From Mycobacterium sp. 155 (GTDB lineage Bacteria > Actinomycetota > Actinomycetes > Mycobacteriales > Mycobacteriaceae), in assembly GCF_000373905.1 (NCBI RefSeq), contig NZ_KB892705.1, positions 2,499,020 to 2,563,019 on the forward strand: a stretch of 64,000 nucleotides of DNA, read 5' to 3'. The translations under genes and the position numbers were made by a program. Shown here one piece after another: positions 27,664-35,823 of the stretch. The stretch's first letter is position 1, and each line of letters opens with the position of its first letter. Below the pieces are notes generated by a model. It searched no databases. It worked only from the letters and a program-made list of their open reading frames with translations, and was not told the DNA's origin.

Positions 27664-27918
27664 ATGGATTGGCGCCACAAGGCGGTCTGTCGCGACGAGG
27701 ATCCGGAGCTGTTCTTCCCGGTCGGTAACAGCGGACCGGCGCTCGCGCAGATCGCCGATGCGAAGCTGGTGTGCAACCGCTGCCCGGTGACCACCGACTG
27801 CCTCAGCTGGGCATTGGAGTCCGGGCAGGACGCCGGCGTCTGGGGCGGCATGAGCGAGGACGAGCGCCGTGCACTCAAGCGCCGCAACGCCCGCACGAAG
27901 GCCCGCACCGGCGTCTGA
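27664..27918 (+). CDS. whiB1: WhiB1, Fe-S transcription regulator
   Basis: 84-residue WhiB protein, an essential nitric-oxide-sensitive [4Fe-4S] regulator that binds SigA region 4. Four cluster Cys: C9 (KAVCRDED), C37 and C40 (LVCNRCPV), C46 (TTDCLSW). GVWGGMSEDERR is the family G[V/I]WGG turn, followed by a basic DNA-binding tail RRALKRRNARTKAR. A strong site AAGGAG precedes ATG 27664. The 247-base upstream gap holds two CRP-like palindromes; a 28-bp perfect palindrome follows the stop. Confidence 0.97.
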   Translation: MDWRHKAVCRDEDPELFFPVGNSGPALAQIADAKLVCNRCPVTTDCLSWALESGQDAGVWGGMSEDERRALKRRNARTKARTGV

Positions 27919-27942
27919 TCCACCGTTATCCAACAGGTCGCT

Positions 27943-27970
27943 ACGGCCCCGACGAATTCGTCGGGGCCGT
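27943..27970 (+). terminator. Intrinsic-type terminator after whiB1
   Basis: A perfect 28-base palindrome (ACGGCCCCGACGAA/TTCGTCGGGGCCGT) 25 bases after the whiB1 stop, followed by ATCTCTTTCTTG. The 12-bp GC-rich stem with an AATT loop and a pyrimidine-rich tail fit termination. Confidence 0.8.
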
Positions 27971-28065
27971 ATCTCTTTCTTGACGAATTCGGTAGTAATT
28001 TCCGTTATCACGGTCACATTTCGTATTTGACGCGAGTGTCCATTCCGTTGAACGGGCTCTTACTG

Positions 28066-29565
28066 TTACTGTGCGCCCCGGCCGCGTCGGCCGATCGGCA
28101 CCCGCAGCACCACGTCGGTGCCGCCGTCGGCCGCGTCGTGCATCCCCAGCGACCCGTCGAGTTCCGCCGACACCAGCGTCCGCACGATCTGCAGCCCTAG
28201 CCGGTCGGACTTCTCCAAGCTGAATCCGTCAGGCAGGCCACGGCCGTCGTCGTGCACCACCACATCGAGCCAACGGGCCGATCGTTCCGATCGAATGGTC
28301 ACGCATCCATGCGGTGCCTTAACGTCGAAGGCATGCTCGATGGCGTTCTGGACCAACTCTGTGATCACCATGGTCAGAGCCGTGGCGCGATCGGCATCCA
28401 GCACACCCAGATCTCCCACGCGGTTGATCCGGATCGGAGTGTCAACGGACGCGACGTCGTTCATGATCGGCAGGATCCGGTCCACCACCTCGTCGAGGTT
28501 GACCTCCTCGTCGACCGACATCGACAGCGCATCGTGCACGAGCGCGATCGATAGCACGCGGCGCACAGATTCGATCAGTGCCTCGCGGGCCTCGATGTTG
28601 TTGGTGCGCCGGGCCTGCAGCCGCAGCAGCGCCGCGACGGTCTGCAGGTTGTTCTTCACCCGGTGGTGAATCTCCCGTATCGTGGCGTCCTTGCTCAGCA
28701 GCGCGCGGTCCCGGCGTTTCACCTCGGTGACATCGCGGATCAGCACAGCCGCACCGACCGCGGCGCCGTGCACCACCAGCGGCAGCGTCCGCAGCAGCAC
28801 GGCCGCACCACCCGCGTCGACCTCCATGCGCATGCTGGACCCGCCTACCAGCGAGTCACGAACATGGTTGGCCAGTTCCTGCGCCTCGAACGGATCGGAG
28901 ATCAGGGGCCGGGTGATGGCGACGAGGTTGTGCCCGTCCAGCTCGGAAGTCAGCCCCATCCGGTGATAGGCCGAGATGGCGTTGGGACTGGCGAAAATCA
29001 CATCACCGACCTCGTTGAGCCGGATGAATCCATCCCCGACCCGTGGACTGGACCGCGACATGGCCAGATCACCCACATTGGGGAAGGTGCCCTCGGCCAG
29101 CATGTGCAGCAGATTGCCCGCACAGTCCAGATAGGCACCCTCCAGGGGGCTGGCGAGCCGTCGGGCGGCCAACGCGGTCTGATGGGTCAGCACGGCGACC
29201 ACCCGGTCGCGGTGGCGCACCGGAACCGCCTCGACGTTCAGCCCGGGTACGTCCTGCGGGTGCTGTTGTGCGTCATCGCCTTCCGCTGCGATTGCACCGG
29301 ATTCGAAGGCGGTGGTGACCACCGGGAGATCGACCGGACCGGCGAGCGTGCCCACGGAGTCGGCGAGCAGACCCGTCGGGGCGGTATTCGGCCGCACCTG
29401 CGCGACGCACACCAGCAGGCCGTCGTCGCGGCGCACCCACATCAGGTAGTCGGCGAACGACAGGTCAGCCAAGAGTTGCCACTCACCCACCACCGCATGC
29501 AGGTGGTCCACTGCGCTTCCCGGCAGGACGGTGTGCTGGGCGAGCAGATCACCGAGGGTGGACAT
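28066..29565 (-). CDS. pdtaS: PdtaS sensor histidine kinase
   Basis: 499-residue cytosolic histidine kinase (Rv3220c homologue) that phosphorylates the antiterminator-type response regulator PdtaR. An N-terminal GAF-type domain covers 1-150, a PAS-type domain about 180-290. A HisKA_2 phospho-acceptor follows with IREIHHRVKNNLQTVAALLRLQ (His near 312). The HATPase part has ELVQNAIEHAF, VHDDGRGLPDG and LGLQIVRTLV. No membrane helix. pdtaR is not in the window, as expected. The 69-base gap upstream contains a 20-base direct repeat. Confidence 0.95.
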   Translation of the reverse strand: MSTLGDLLAQHTVLPGSAVDHLHAVVGEWQLLADLSFADYLMWVRRDDGLLVCVAQVRPNTAPTGLLADSVGTLAGPVDLPVVTTAFESGAIAAEGDDAQQHPQDVPGLNVEAVPVRHRDRVVAVLTHQTALAARRLASPLEGAYLDCAGNLLHMLAEGTFPNVGDLAMSRSSPRVGDGFIRLNEVGDVIFASPNAISAYHRMGLTSELDGHNLVAITRPLISDPFEAQELANHVRDSLVGGSSMRMEVDAGGAAVLLRTLPLVVHGAAVGAAVLIRDVTEVKRRDRALLSKDATIREIHHRVKNNLQTVAALLRLQARRTNNIEAREALIESVRRVLSIALVHDALSMSVDEEVNLDEVVDRILPIMNDVASVDTPIRINRVGDLGVLDADRATALTMVITELVQNAIEHAFDVKAPHGCVTIRSERSARWLDVVVHDDGRGLPDGFSLEKSDRLGLQIVRTLVSAELDGSLGMHDAADGGTDVVLRVPIGRRGRGAQ

Positions 29566-29577
29566 CAGCTGTTTCCG

Positions 29578-29623
29578 CGCACGTGAGGAGCATGAAAGTA
29601 ACTGCGCACGTGAGGAGCATGAA
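29578..29623. repeat. Direct repeat of about 20 bp before pdtaS
   Basis: CGCACGTGAGGAGCATGAAA occurs at 29578-29597 and 29604-29623, period 26. The second copy continues as GAGCAT-GAAA-ATGCTC (29615-29630), a small tetraloop hairpin. The pair sits between the biotinyl-protein stop and the pdtaS start. Function unknown. Confidence 0.8.
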
Positions 29624-29634
29624 AATGCTCAGCG

Positions 29635-29850
29635 TCAGTCGATCACCGCGATGAGGTCACCGGCCTGGATCACGTCGCCCTTGGCCACATTGACCTTCGT
29701 GACGGTGCCCGCGACCTCGGCGAGGACGGGAATCTCCATCTTCATCGACTCGAGCAGCACGAGAGTGTCGCCCTCGCCGATCTGATCGCCCTCGTGAACC
29801 ACGACCTCGAGCACACTGGCCACGATCTCAGCGCGAACGTCCTCGGCCAT
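29635..29850 (-). CDS. Biotinylated carrier protein TB7.3 (Rv3221c homologue)
   Basis: 71-residue stand-alone biotinyl/lipoyl domain. The modified Lys is in LLESMKMEIPV near residue 35, with GDTLVLLES before and AEVAGTVTKVNVAKGD after, the two symmetric halves of the barrel. SMKM instead of AMKM still fits biotinylation. It is the full domain without a carboxylase, as in M. tuberculosis TB7.3. Partner carboxylase unknown. Divergent from the bL37 gene; pdtaS follows 69 bases later. Confidence 0.92.
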   Translation of the reverse strand: MAEDVRAEIVASVLEVVVHEGDQIGEGDTLVLLESMKMEIPVLAEVAGTVTKVNVAKGDVIQAGDLIAVID

Positions 29851-29978
29851 CCTTCACCCCACTACTCCGGCTGCTGTCTGCCTACCGGGCTATATCGAAC
29901 CACAAGACCGGGTGGACGGTGCTGTAGCCGGGCCGTGAGACACTGGGGAGCAAGCTCTCGAACATCTGGAGGAACATC

Positions 29979-30071
29979 ATGGCCAAGCGTGGCCGCAAGA
30001 AGCGCGACCGTAAGCACTCGAAGGCGAACCACGGCAAGCGTCCCAACGCCGGTTCGAAATCAGTGCGCTAA
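29979..30071 (+). CDS. Ribosomal protein bL37 (small, easily missed)
   Basis: A 30-codon gene encoding a very basic peptide, MAKRGRKKRDRKHSKANHGK followed by RPNAGSKSVR. It matches my recollection of bL37, the small mycobacterial 50S protein found in M. smegmatis ribosome structures. Support is good: site GGAGG at 29968-29972 seven bases before the ATG, TAA stop, and a terminator hairpin 20 bases later. A second new small protein, bS22, has a different sequence, so the bL37 name is preferred. Confidence 0.82.
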   Translation: MAKRGRKKRDRKHSKANHGKRPNAGSKSVR

Positions 30072-30091
30072 CCGCGCCAACGCCATCCGAG

Positions 30092-30113
30092 GGCCGGGCT
30101 TACATGCCCGGCC
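30092..30113 (+). terminator. Terminator hairpin after bL37
   Basis: GGCCGGGC (30092-30099), loop TTACAT, GCCCGGCC (30106-30113), then TTCGTGC. A compact 8-bp GC stem with little U tract, typical for mycobacteria. It separates bL37 from the convergent rshA. Confidence 0.75.
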
Positions 30114-30157
30114 TTCGTGCATTGACCGGCCCGCCCAGGCCTTTCTGGCAGCCGGCG

Positions 30158-30460
30158 TCAGCCCCGGATTATCGTGGTGCGGCTGATCTCGATACGCAGC
30201 CGCTCACGCAGACCATCGGGGGCCCGCTCACCGCTGCACTTGTTGGCGATCAGCCGCTTCACGCGCTCCTCGACGCCGTAGTGGCGCAGGCAGGCGGGGC
30301 ATTCTTCGAGGTGATGCTTGAGCTTGTCACGGCTTTCGGGCGTGCATTCACCGTCCAGCAGCGTCCATACCTCGGCGATCACCGCCGCGCATTCGGGATG
30401 TGCCGGATCGATGGGCCCGATCGGGGGCGTCCAGCGCTCGTCCTCGTCGAAGTCGCTCAT
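30158..30460 (-). CDS. rshA: RshA, anti-sigma factor of SigH
   Basis: 100-residue zinc-associated anti-sigma factor that holds SigH until disulfide stress. The motif [14 protein letters not shown] near residues 48-61 supplies His-x3-Cys-x2-Cys, the redox zinc site. Starts [16 protein letters not shown] at ATG 30460, overlapping the sigH stop by 4 bases (ATGA), so it is made together with SigH. No membrane helix, so it senses cytosolic redox state. Confidence 0.95.
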   Translation of the reverse strand: MSDFDEDERWTPPIGPIDPAHPECAAVIAEVWTLLDGECTPESRDKLKHHLEECPACLRHYGVEERVKRLIANKCSGERAPDGLRERLRIEISRTTIIRG

Positions 30461-31095
30461 GACGACACTCCCTCCGGCGCGCTGAGCTGCTGATCTCGGA
30501 TGAAGCCGCGATCGCGGGCAACATCGGCCAGCAGATCCCGCAGCTGCTTGCGGCCACGGTGCAGCCGCGACATGACAGTCCCGATCGGCGTATCCATAAT
30601 CTCGGCGATCTCCTTGTACGGGAATCCCTCGACGTCGGCGTAGTACACCGCCATCCTGAACTCCTCCGGCAATGCCTGCAACGCAGCCTTGATCTCGGTG
30701 TCGGGCAGCGCCTCGAGTGCTTCGACCTCGGCCGAGCGCAGGCCGGTCGAGGAATGCTCGGCGTTCGCCGCCAACTGCCAATCGGTGATCTCGTCGGTCG
30801 GATACTCCGACGGTTGCCGCTGCTTCTTGCGGTAGCTATTGATGTAGGTGTTGGTCAGGATGCGGTACAGCCAGGCCTTGAGGTTGGTGCCCTCGCGGAA
30901 CGACCGGAAACCGGCATAGGCCTTGACCATGGTTTCCTGAAGCAGGTCCTCGGCGTCGGCAGGGTTACGCGTCATTCGCAACGCGCCGCCGTAGAGCTGG
31001 TCCAGCAGCGGGATGGCATCACGCTCGAACCGCGCGGTCAGCTCCGCGTCGGTCTCCTGCGGCTCGGACATAGCCCGCTCGTCGACGTCAGTCAT
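30457..31095 (-). CDS. sigH: SigH, ECF sigma factor
   Basis: 212-residue ECF sigma factor controlling the response to oxidative, disulfide and heat stress. Region 2: [20 protein letters not shown] and [20 protein letters not shown]; region 4: [40 protein letters not shown]. Very similar to M. tuberculosis SigH. Start ATG 31095 ([20 protein letters not shown]); an in-frame GTG at 31179 gives a Cys-containing extension that is not conserved. Coupled with rshA. Upstream lies a possible SigH-type promoter. Confidence 0.96.
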   Translation of the reverse strand: MTDVDERAMSEPQETDAELTARFERDAIPLLDQLYGGALRMTRNPADAEDLLQETMVKAYAGFRSFREGTNLKAWLYRILTNTYINSYRKKQRQPSEYPTDEITDWQLAANAEHSSTGLRSAEVEALEALPDTEIKAALQALPEEFRMAVYYADVEGFPYKEIAEIMDTPIGTVMSRLHRGRKQLRDLLADVARDRGFIRDQQLSAPEGVSS

Positions 31096-31162
31096 GGTGC
31101 AGAACACCGTCCCTTCTGTCGCGGCGCCGCCGAACTCCCCGATGTGTACAGGGCGTTCAAGG

Positions 31163-31190
31163 CACACGGTTGGCACCAAACTCCCCTTCC
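31163..31190 (-). promoter_or_regulatory. Possible SigH-type promoter of sigH
   Basis: Minus strand GGAAGG (31190-31185), 16-base spacer, CGTGTG (31168-31163). SigH promoters use GGAAYA with about 16-20 bases then GTT; the -10 here has GTG, so the match is imperfect. Autoregulation of sigH is established in the family. Confidence 0.35.
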
Positions 31191-31323
31191 GATCCTAGAG
31201 CGTGCTACCGACAGGTAGCTTCGGCCGGCACCCTGGCCACCGAAGCTGTACGCAACAACAGCACGCGGCACCCGCTGTGTTCCCCGAACGCTCGTCGGCT
31301 GTCTTTCGGGCTAACCTGGCCCG

Positions 31324-31815
31324 GTGGCACGCGCAGGGACCCCGGCCATAGCGGCGCTCGTCGCAGCAGGCATCGATCACGAGGTGGTGCAGTATCGCCA
31401 CGATCCGCGCAACGAATCGTTCGGTGCGGAAGCGGTCGCCGAGCTCGCCGCCTCCGGCATCGTCGCCGAGCAGGTGTTCAAGACCCTCGTCATAGCCCTG
31501 CCGAAAGGTCTGGCGGTGGCGGTGGTCCCCGTGCCGGCCAAGCTTTCTCTGAAGGCTGCGGCCGCCGCGTTGGGAGTGGCGAAAGCCGAGATGGCTGATC
31601 CCGCCGCCGCGCAGCGCTCGACGGGTTACGTGCTGGGCGGTATCTCACCACTTGGCCAGCGCAAACCACTGCCCACCGTCGTGGACACTTCGGCGTTGAG
31701 TTTCGACCGGGTGCTGTGCAGCGCGGGCAAGCGCGGCTGGGATGTGGCGCTGGCGCCGGCCGACCTGATCCGCGCCACGAATGCGGTGACCGCCGAGATT
31801 GCGGTTCCCGCTTGA
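31324..31815 (+). CDS. ybaK: YbaK-type Cys-tRNA(Pro) deacylase
   Basis: 163-residue stand-alone editing enzyme that hydrolyses mischarged Cys-tRNA(Pro). The catalytic Lys region is AEQVFKTLVIALPKGLAVAV (near 45-65), then KLSLKAAAAALG and GYVLGGISPLGQRKPLPTVV, the family GGxxPxG loop. Full length, starting at GTG 31324. Divergent from sigH. Confidence 0.9.
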   Translation: MARAGTPAIAALVAAGIDHEVVQYRHDPRNESFGAEAVAELAASGIVAEQVFKTLVIALPKGLAVAVVPVPAKLSLKAAAAALGVAKAEMADPAAAQRSTGYVLGGISPLGQRKPLPTVVDTSALSFDRVLCSAGKRGWDVALAPADLIRATNAVTAEIAVPA

Positions 31816-31914
31816 CATTCCGTATCGACCGCCGCCTCGCGCAGATCGAGTCTCCGATGGGCCGGATCGCCGCAATGCTGGCTTCAGTGCACCACGGGTT
31901 GGGATAATCGGCCG

Positions 31915-32292
31915 ATGCAGCAGGCGTGTCCGTGTGGAACCGGTGACGAGTATGAGCACTGTTGCGGTCCGCTGCACCGTCATGAACGATCCGCCGCCAC
32001 GGCACTGACCCTGATGCGATCCCGGTTCAGCGCATTCGCGCTCGGGCATGTCGACTATCTGATCGCCACCTGGCATCCCGACACCCGGCCGAAACGACTG
32101 GACCTCGATGACGGCATCACGTGGCGCCGGTTGCAGATCGTCGACACCGACGCGGGCGGCACCGACGACGAGACCGGCGTGGTGGAATTCCGCGCCCAGT
32201 ATGAGCGCGGCGGCACGCGGCACCTCATGCATGAGCGCAGCCGGTTCGACCGGGACCGCGGCGGCGCATGGCGTTACATCGACGGCAAGTAA
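31915..32292 (+). CDS. YchJ-family protein with SEC-C-type zinc motif
   Basis: 125 residues. The N-terminal zinc motif is CPCGTGDEYEHCCGPLH (Cys 5, 7, 16, 17), followed by the YchJ domain: ALTLMRSRFSAFALGHVDYL, then TWHPDTRP and VEFRAQY. Matches UPF0225/YchJ. Function is unknown; SEC-C motifs bind zinc and often proteins. It lies 31 bases before the alcohol dehydrogenase-like gene on the same strand. Confidence 0.87.
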   Translation: MQQACPCGTGDEYEHCCGPLHRHERSAATALTLMRSRFSAFALGHVDYLIATWHPDTRPKRLDLDDGITWRRLQIVDTDAGGTDDETGVVEFRAQYERGGTRHLMHERSRFDRDRGGAWRYIDGK

Positions 32293-32323
32293 TCGGCACC
32301 GACAAGGTAAGGGAGACAACGAC

Positions 32324-33340
32324 ATGCGCGGAGCGGTCATGTACGGCGAGGGCGATGTACGCCTGGAGCAACTGCCGGAGCCGACCATCGTCGAGCCCAC
32401 GGACGCGATCGTGCGCAACGCTGCCTCCTGTGTGTGCGGGTCAGACCTGTGGAACTATCGCGGCATCAACGAAACCCCGAAGCCCAGGCCGTTCGGCCAC
32501 GAGTACTGCGGGGTCGTCGAGGCGGTCGGTGACGCTGTCACCACCGTCAAACCGGGCGACTTCGTGATCGGCTCGTTCTTCTCCTCCGATGGCACCTGCC
32601 CCAACTGCCGCAACGGTTTTCAGACCTATTGCTTGAACGCGAAGCCGATGATCGGCTGTCAGGCCGAGGCGGTCCGGGTGCCGTGGGCCGACGGCAGCCT
32701 GGTCGCCACCCCCGAACAGCCCTCCCCCGATCTGATTCCCAGCCTGCTGGCGTCGTCCGATGTGATGGGCACCGGCTGGTTCGCCGCCGATGCCGCGCAG
32801 GTCGCGCCCGGGATGACCGTTGCGGTCGTCGGTGACGGCGCGGTCGGGTTGTGCGGGATCATCGCGGCTCGACAACTGGGTGCGGAACGGGTGATCGCCA
32901 TGAGCCGGCACGCACCGCGCCAGCAGCTGGCTCGCGAGTTCGGCGCCACGGACATCGTCGAGGAGCGCGGCGAAGAGGGAGTGGCCCGGATCAAGGATAT
33001 GACCGAGGGCATCGGAGCCGATGCCGTGCTGGAATGCGTCGGAACGGCCGACGCAATGGACCAGGCGATCGCGTCGGCCCGCCCGGGTGCCTTCGTCGGG
33101 TTCGTCGGGGTGCCGCACGGGGTCAACATCGACGGCAACAGGCTGTTCCGCACCCAGGTCGGGGTGAACGGAGGCCTCGCGCCGGTACGCCGGTTTCTGC
33201 CCAATCTGATCGACCTGGTGTTCAACGGGACCATCGATCCAGGCCGGGTGTTCGACACCGTGATGCCGCTCGACGACGTCGCCGAGGCCTACCGCGCCAT
33301 GGACGAACGCCGCGCCATCAAGGTCCTGCTGCAACCCTGA
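32324..33340 (+). CDS. Zinc-dependent alcohol dehydrogenase-like oxidoreductase
   Basis: 338-residue MDR-family enzyme. Catalytic zinc region SCVCGSDLWNYRG and GHEYCGVVE (near 60-70). The structural zinc loop GTCPNCRNGFQTYC has three Cys instead of the usual four, so this zinc may be altered. Nucleotide fold VVGDGAVGLCGIIAARQLGA near 165-185. Start ATG 32324 with GGGAG upstream. Substrate unknown; the next gene, an SDR, follows 83 bases later. Confidence 0.88.
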   Translation: MRGAVMYGEGDVRLEQLPEPTIVEPTDAIVRNAASCVCGSDLWNYRGINETPKPRPFGHEYCGVVEAVGDAVTTVKPGDFVIGSFFSSDGTCPNCRNGFQTYCLNAKPMIGCQAEAVRVPWADGSLVATPEQPSPDLIPSLLASSDVMGTGWFAADAAQVAPGMTVAVVGDGAVGLCGIIAARQLGAERVIAMSRHAPRQQLAREFGATDIVEERGEEGVARIKDMTEGIGADAVLECVGTADAMDQAIASARPGAFVGFVGVPHGVNIDGNRLFRTQVGVNGGLAPVRRFLPNLIDLVFNGTIDPGRVFDTVMPLDDVAEAYRAMDERRAIKVLLQP

Positions 33341-33423
33341 TCGATGAAATCCGCCGAGTCGGCCACCATCACGGCGGTGAGACTCTGGACCGCCCGCTGC
33401 TGCCCGCGGAATATCGTGACCTC

Positions 33424-34281
33424 ATGGCACCCACATCGTTGTCCGGAAAAACCATGTTCATCTCCGGCGCCAGCCGCGGCATCGGCCTGGCAATCGCCAA
33501 GCGCGCCGCGGCCGACGGCGCCAATATCGCGCTGGTCGCCAAGACCGCCGAACCCCACCCGAAGCTCGAAGGTACCGTCTACACCGCCGCCAGAGAGATC
33601 GAGGAAGCCGGTGGGCAGGCCTTGCCCATCGTGGGCGACGTGCGGGACGGCGACTCGGTAACGGCCGCGGTCGCTGCCGCCGTCGAGCAGTTCGGCGGTA
33701 TCGACCTGTGCGTCAACAACGCGTCCGCCATCAACCTCGGGTCCATCGAGGAAGTGCCGCTCAAGCGCTTCGATCTGATGAACGGTATCCAGATCCGCGG
33801 TACCTACGCCGTCTCGCAAGCCTGCATCCCACACATGAAAGGCCGGGAGAACCCGCACATCCTGACCCTGTCACCACCCATCCGGCTGGAACCGGAATGG
33901 CTCAGGCCTACCGCCTACATGATGGCGAAGTTCGGGATGACGTTGTGCGCGTTGGGTATCGCCGAAGAGATGCGCGAAGCCGGCATCGCCTCGAACACAC
34001 TGTGGCCGCGCACTCTGGTGGCCACCGCCGCGGTGCAGAACCTGCTCGGCGGTGACGAGGCGATGGCCCGGGCCCGCAAACCCTCCGTCTACGCCGATGC
34101 GGCCTACGCCGTCTTCGCCAGGGACGCCCGCGAATACACCGGTCAAAGCCTGCTGTGTGAAGACGTCCTGCTCGACAGCGGCGTCACGGACCTCTCGGTC
34201 TACGACTGCGTGCCAGGCTCGGATCTCGGCGTCGACCTGTGGGTCGACACGCCCAACCCGCCCGGATACGTGCAGCCGTAG
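33424..34281 (+). CDS. Short-chain dehydrogenase (Rv3224 homologue, HSDL2-like)
   Basis: 285-residue SDR. Cofactor loop MFISGASRGIGLAIAKRAA (near 11-29), NNAS near 98, catalytic LSPP and YMMAK (Tyr-x3-Lys) near 150-170. The AKTAEPHPKLEGTVYTAARE insert after the Rossmann loop is typical of HSDL2-type enzymes. Residue choice around Ser is LTLSPPIR. The C-terminus is longer than classical SDRs by about 30 residues. Start ATG 33424 (MAPTSLSGKTMF). Substrate unknown, possibly an acyl or sterol ketone. Confidence 0.88.
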   Translation: MAPTSLSGKTMFISGASRGIGLAIAKRAAADGANIALVAKTAEPHPKLEGTVYTAAREIEEAGGQALPIVGDVRDGDSVTAAVAAAVEQFGGIDLCVNNASAINLGSIEEVPLKRFDLMNGIQIRGTYAVSQACIPHMKGRENPHILTLSPPIRLEPEWLRPTAYMMAKFGMTLCALGIAEEMREAGIASNTLWPRTLVATAAVQNLLGGDEAMARARKPSVYADAAYAVFARDAREYTGQSLLCEDVLLDSGVTDLSVYDCVPGSDLGVDLWVDTPNPPGYVQP

Positions 34282-34329
34282 GCATGCCGCATCTCGATGC
34301 CCCCGCGTCGAGCGTCGCACCAACCGGTC

Positions 34330-35823
34330 TCAGTCGGCCTGATAGAGAATCCCGCGTCCGATCGCGGCGCGCACCTCCGGCAGTGCGGCTTCGGCCAGTG
34401 CATGCGCGTCGACACCGTGATGCGCCGCGAGCAGATCGAGGAGGGCGCCGAGCGGCACCTCACCACGGCAGCCGGCGAGCAGCGCCCGCAGCACCTGGTC
34501 AACACCGATGACCGCGCCGGGACCGCCCGGACGGCGCACGGCGGCCCCGACCGATTGCCAGCCGTCGGGACCGGGCAGGGACTGTTCCTCCAGAAAGACC
34601 GGCGCCGTCGAGAGCCTGGCGGCGAGCAGTTCGCCATCGCTGGTGTCGCGCAGATAGGCCCGGCGGGCGAAGAACGCCTCCACCTCGGAACCCGTCACCA
34701 TCTCGTCGGCGCCGGTGATCTCCTCCAGAACCTGCTCCACAGCCTCGCTGTCGCGGGGCACCCGCAGCGAGATCACACCCATCCCGATTCCCGTGATGCC
34801 CTGTGCGGCAAACCAATCCAGCCACTGCGCGCCCCGGTGCGCCGTCTGTTCCGGAGTCTCCCCCGCGTCGGCCAGCCACAGCGATACGTAGCTCACCGGG
34901 TCGGCCAGCTCACGCTGCACCACCCAGGCATGCAGCCCGGTCCCGGCCAGCCAGCCTCGTACCCGATCCCGCCAATCGTCGTCCCGAACAATCCAGTTGG
35001 CCATGATGTGCGCGGTTCCGCCTGGCGCCAGGTAATCGGGCACCTGCTCGATGATGCTCTGGCACAGCGCATCTCCCGCCACCCCTGAGTCGCGGTAGAG
35101 GTAATCCTGGGCGCCGGATCCCACCACGAAGGGCGGATTGGAGACGATCAGGTCGAACCGCTCCCCCGCGACCGGCTCGAAAAGGCTGCCGCTGCGCAGA
35201 TCCCACGACATGCCGTTGAGCCTCGCGGTCATCGCCGCAAGCTGGAGCGCCCGGCCGTTGGTGTCTGTCGCCACGATCTCGGCGCAGTGCGCGTCGAGGT
35301 GCAGGGACTGGATCCCGCACCCGGTGCCGAGATCCAGTGCCCGGCCCACCGGTGTACGAATAACGGTACGGGCCAACGATATCGACGCTCCACCGATACC
35401 GAGGACGTGGTCGTGCCGCACCGGTCCGCTGCGCAACGCGGCATCCTGGTCGGAGACGACATAGAACTCGCGTATGCCGTCGCTGTGCGGACGGATGTCG
35501 AGCGCGGCGCGGGCCGTCTCGCTCGACACCTCCAACACACCATTGGCGGCCAGTACGGCCAACGGTGTCGATGGCAGCGCGGCCTGCACCTGCTCGCACG
35601 GTTCGTCGGAGCCGAGGAGGAACAACCGCACCAGCACGGCCAGTCGTTGCCGGCCGGCGGGTACCGCGTGGGTTGCCCGCAGCGCCGGCCACCACACGCC
35701 GCGGCTCAGGGCCGCGTCGGCCTGCTCACCCAGTAGTTCGGCCACCCCGTCGACTGTGTAGCCGGCGGCCCGCAGATCGGCACCGATCGCATCGACCACG
35801 CCGGGATCGATCATCTCGGTCAA
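34330..35823 (-). CDS. SAM-dependent methyltransferase, HemK/RsmC-like
   Basis: 497 residues. The central class I methyltransferase fold has ALDLGTGCGIQSLHLDAH (motif I, about 165-182) and IVSNPPFVVG (motif IV NPPF, near 230), which implies methylation of an amide or amine nitrogen on protein or nucleic acid. An N-terminal helical domain (1-150) and a C-terminal winged-helix-like part (about 345-497) surround it. ATG 35823 overlaps the SRAP stop by 4 bases, so it is translated after SRAP from the same transcript. Target unknown. Confidence 0.82.
   Translation of the reverse strand: MTEMIDPGVVDAIGADLRAAGYTVDGVAELLGEQADAALSRGVWWPALRATHAVPAGRQRLAVLVRLFLLGSDEPCEQVQAALPSTPLAVLAANGVLEVSSETARAALDIRPHSDGIREFYVVSDQDAALRSGPVRHDHVLGIGGASISLARTVIRTPVGRALDLGTGCGIQSLHLDAHCAEIVATDTNGRALQLAAMTARLNGMSWDLRSGSLFEPVAGERFDLIVSNPPFVVGSGAQDYLYRDSGVAGDALCQSIIEQVPDYLAPGGTAHIMANWIVRDDDWRDRVRGWLAGTGLHAWVVQRELADPVSYVSLWLADAGETPEQTAHRGAQWLDWFAAQGITGIGMGVISLRVPRDSEAVEQVLEEITGADEMVTGSEVEAFFARRAYLRDTSDGELLAARLSTAPVFLEEQSLPGPDGWQSVGAAVRRPGGPGAVIGVDQVLRALLAGCRGEVPLGALLDLLAAHHGVDAHALAEAALPEVRAAIGRGILYQAD

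Noticed and set aside
34282..34329. Terminator between the SDR and the methyltransferase genes
   Set aside because: Only short imperfect pairing (CTCGA/TCGAG) was seen, too weak to call.
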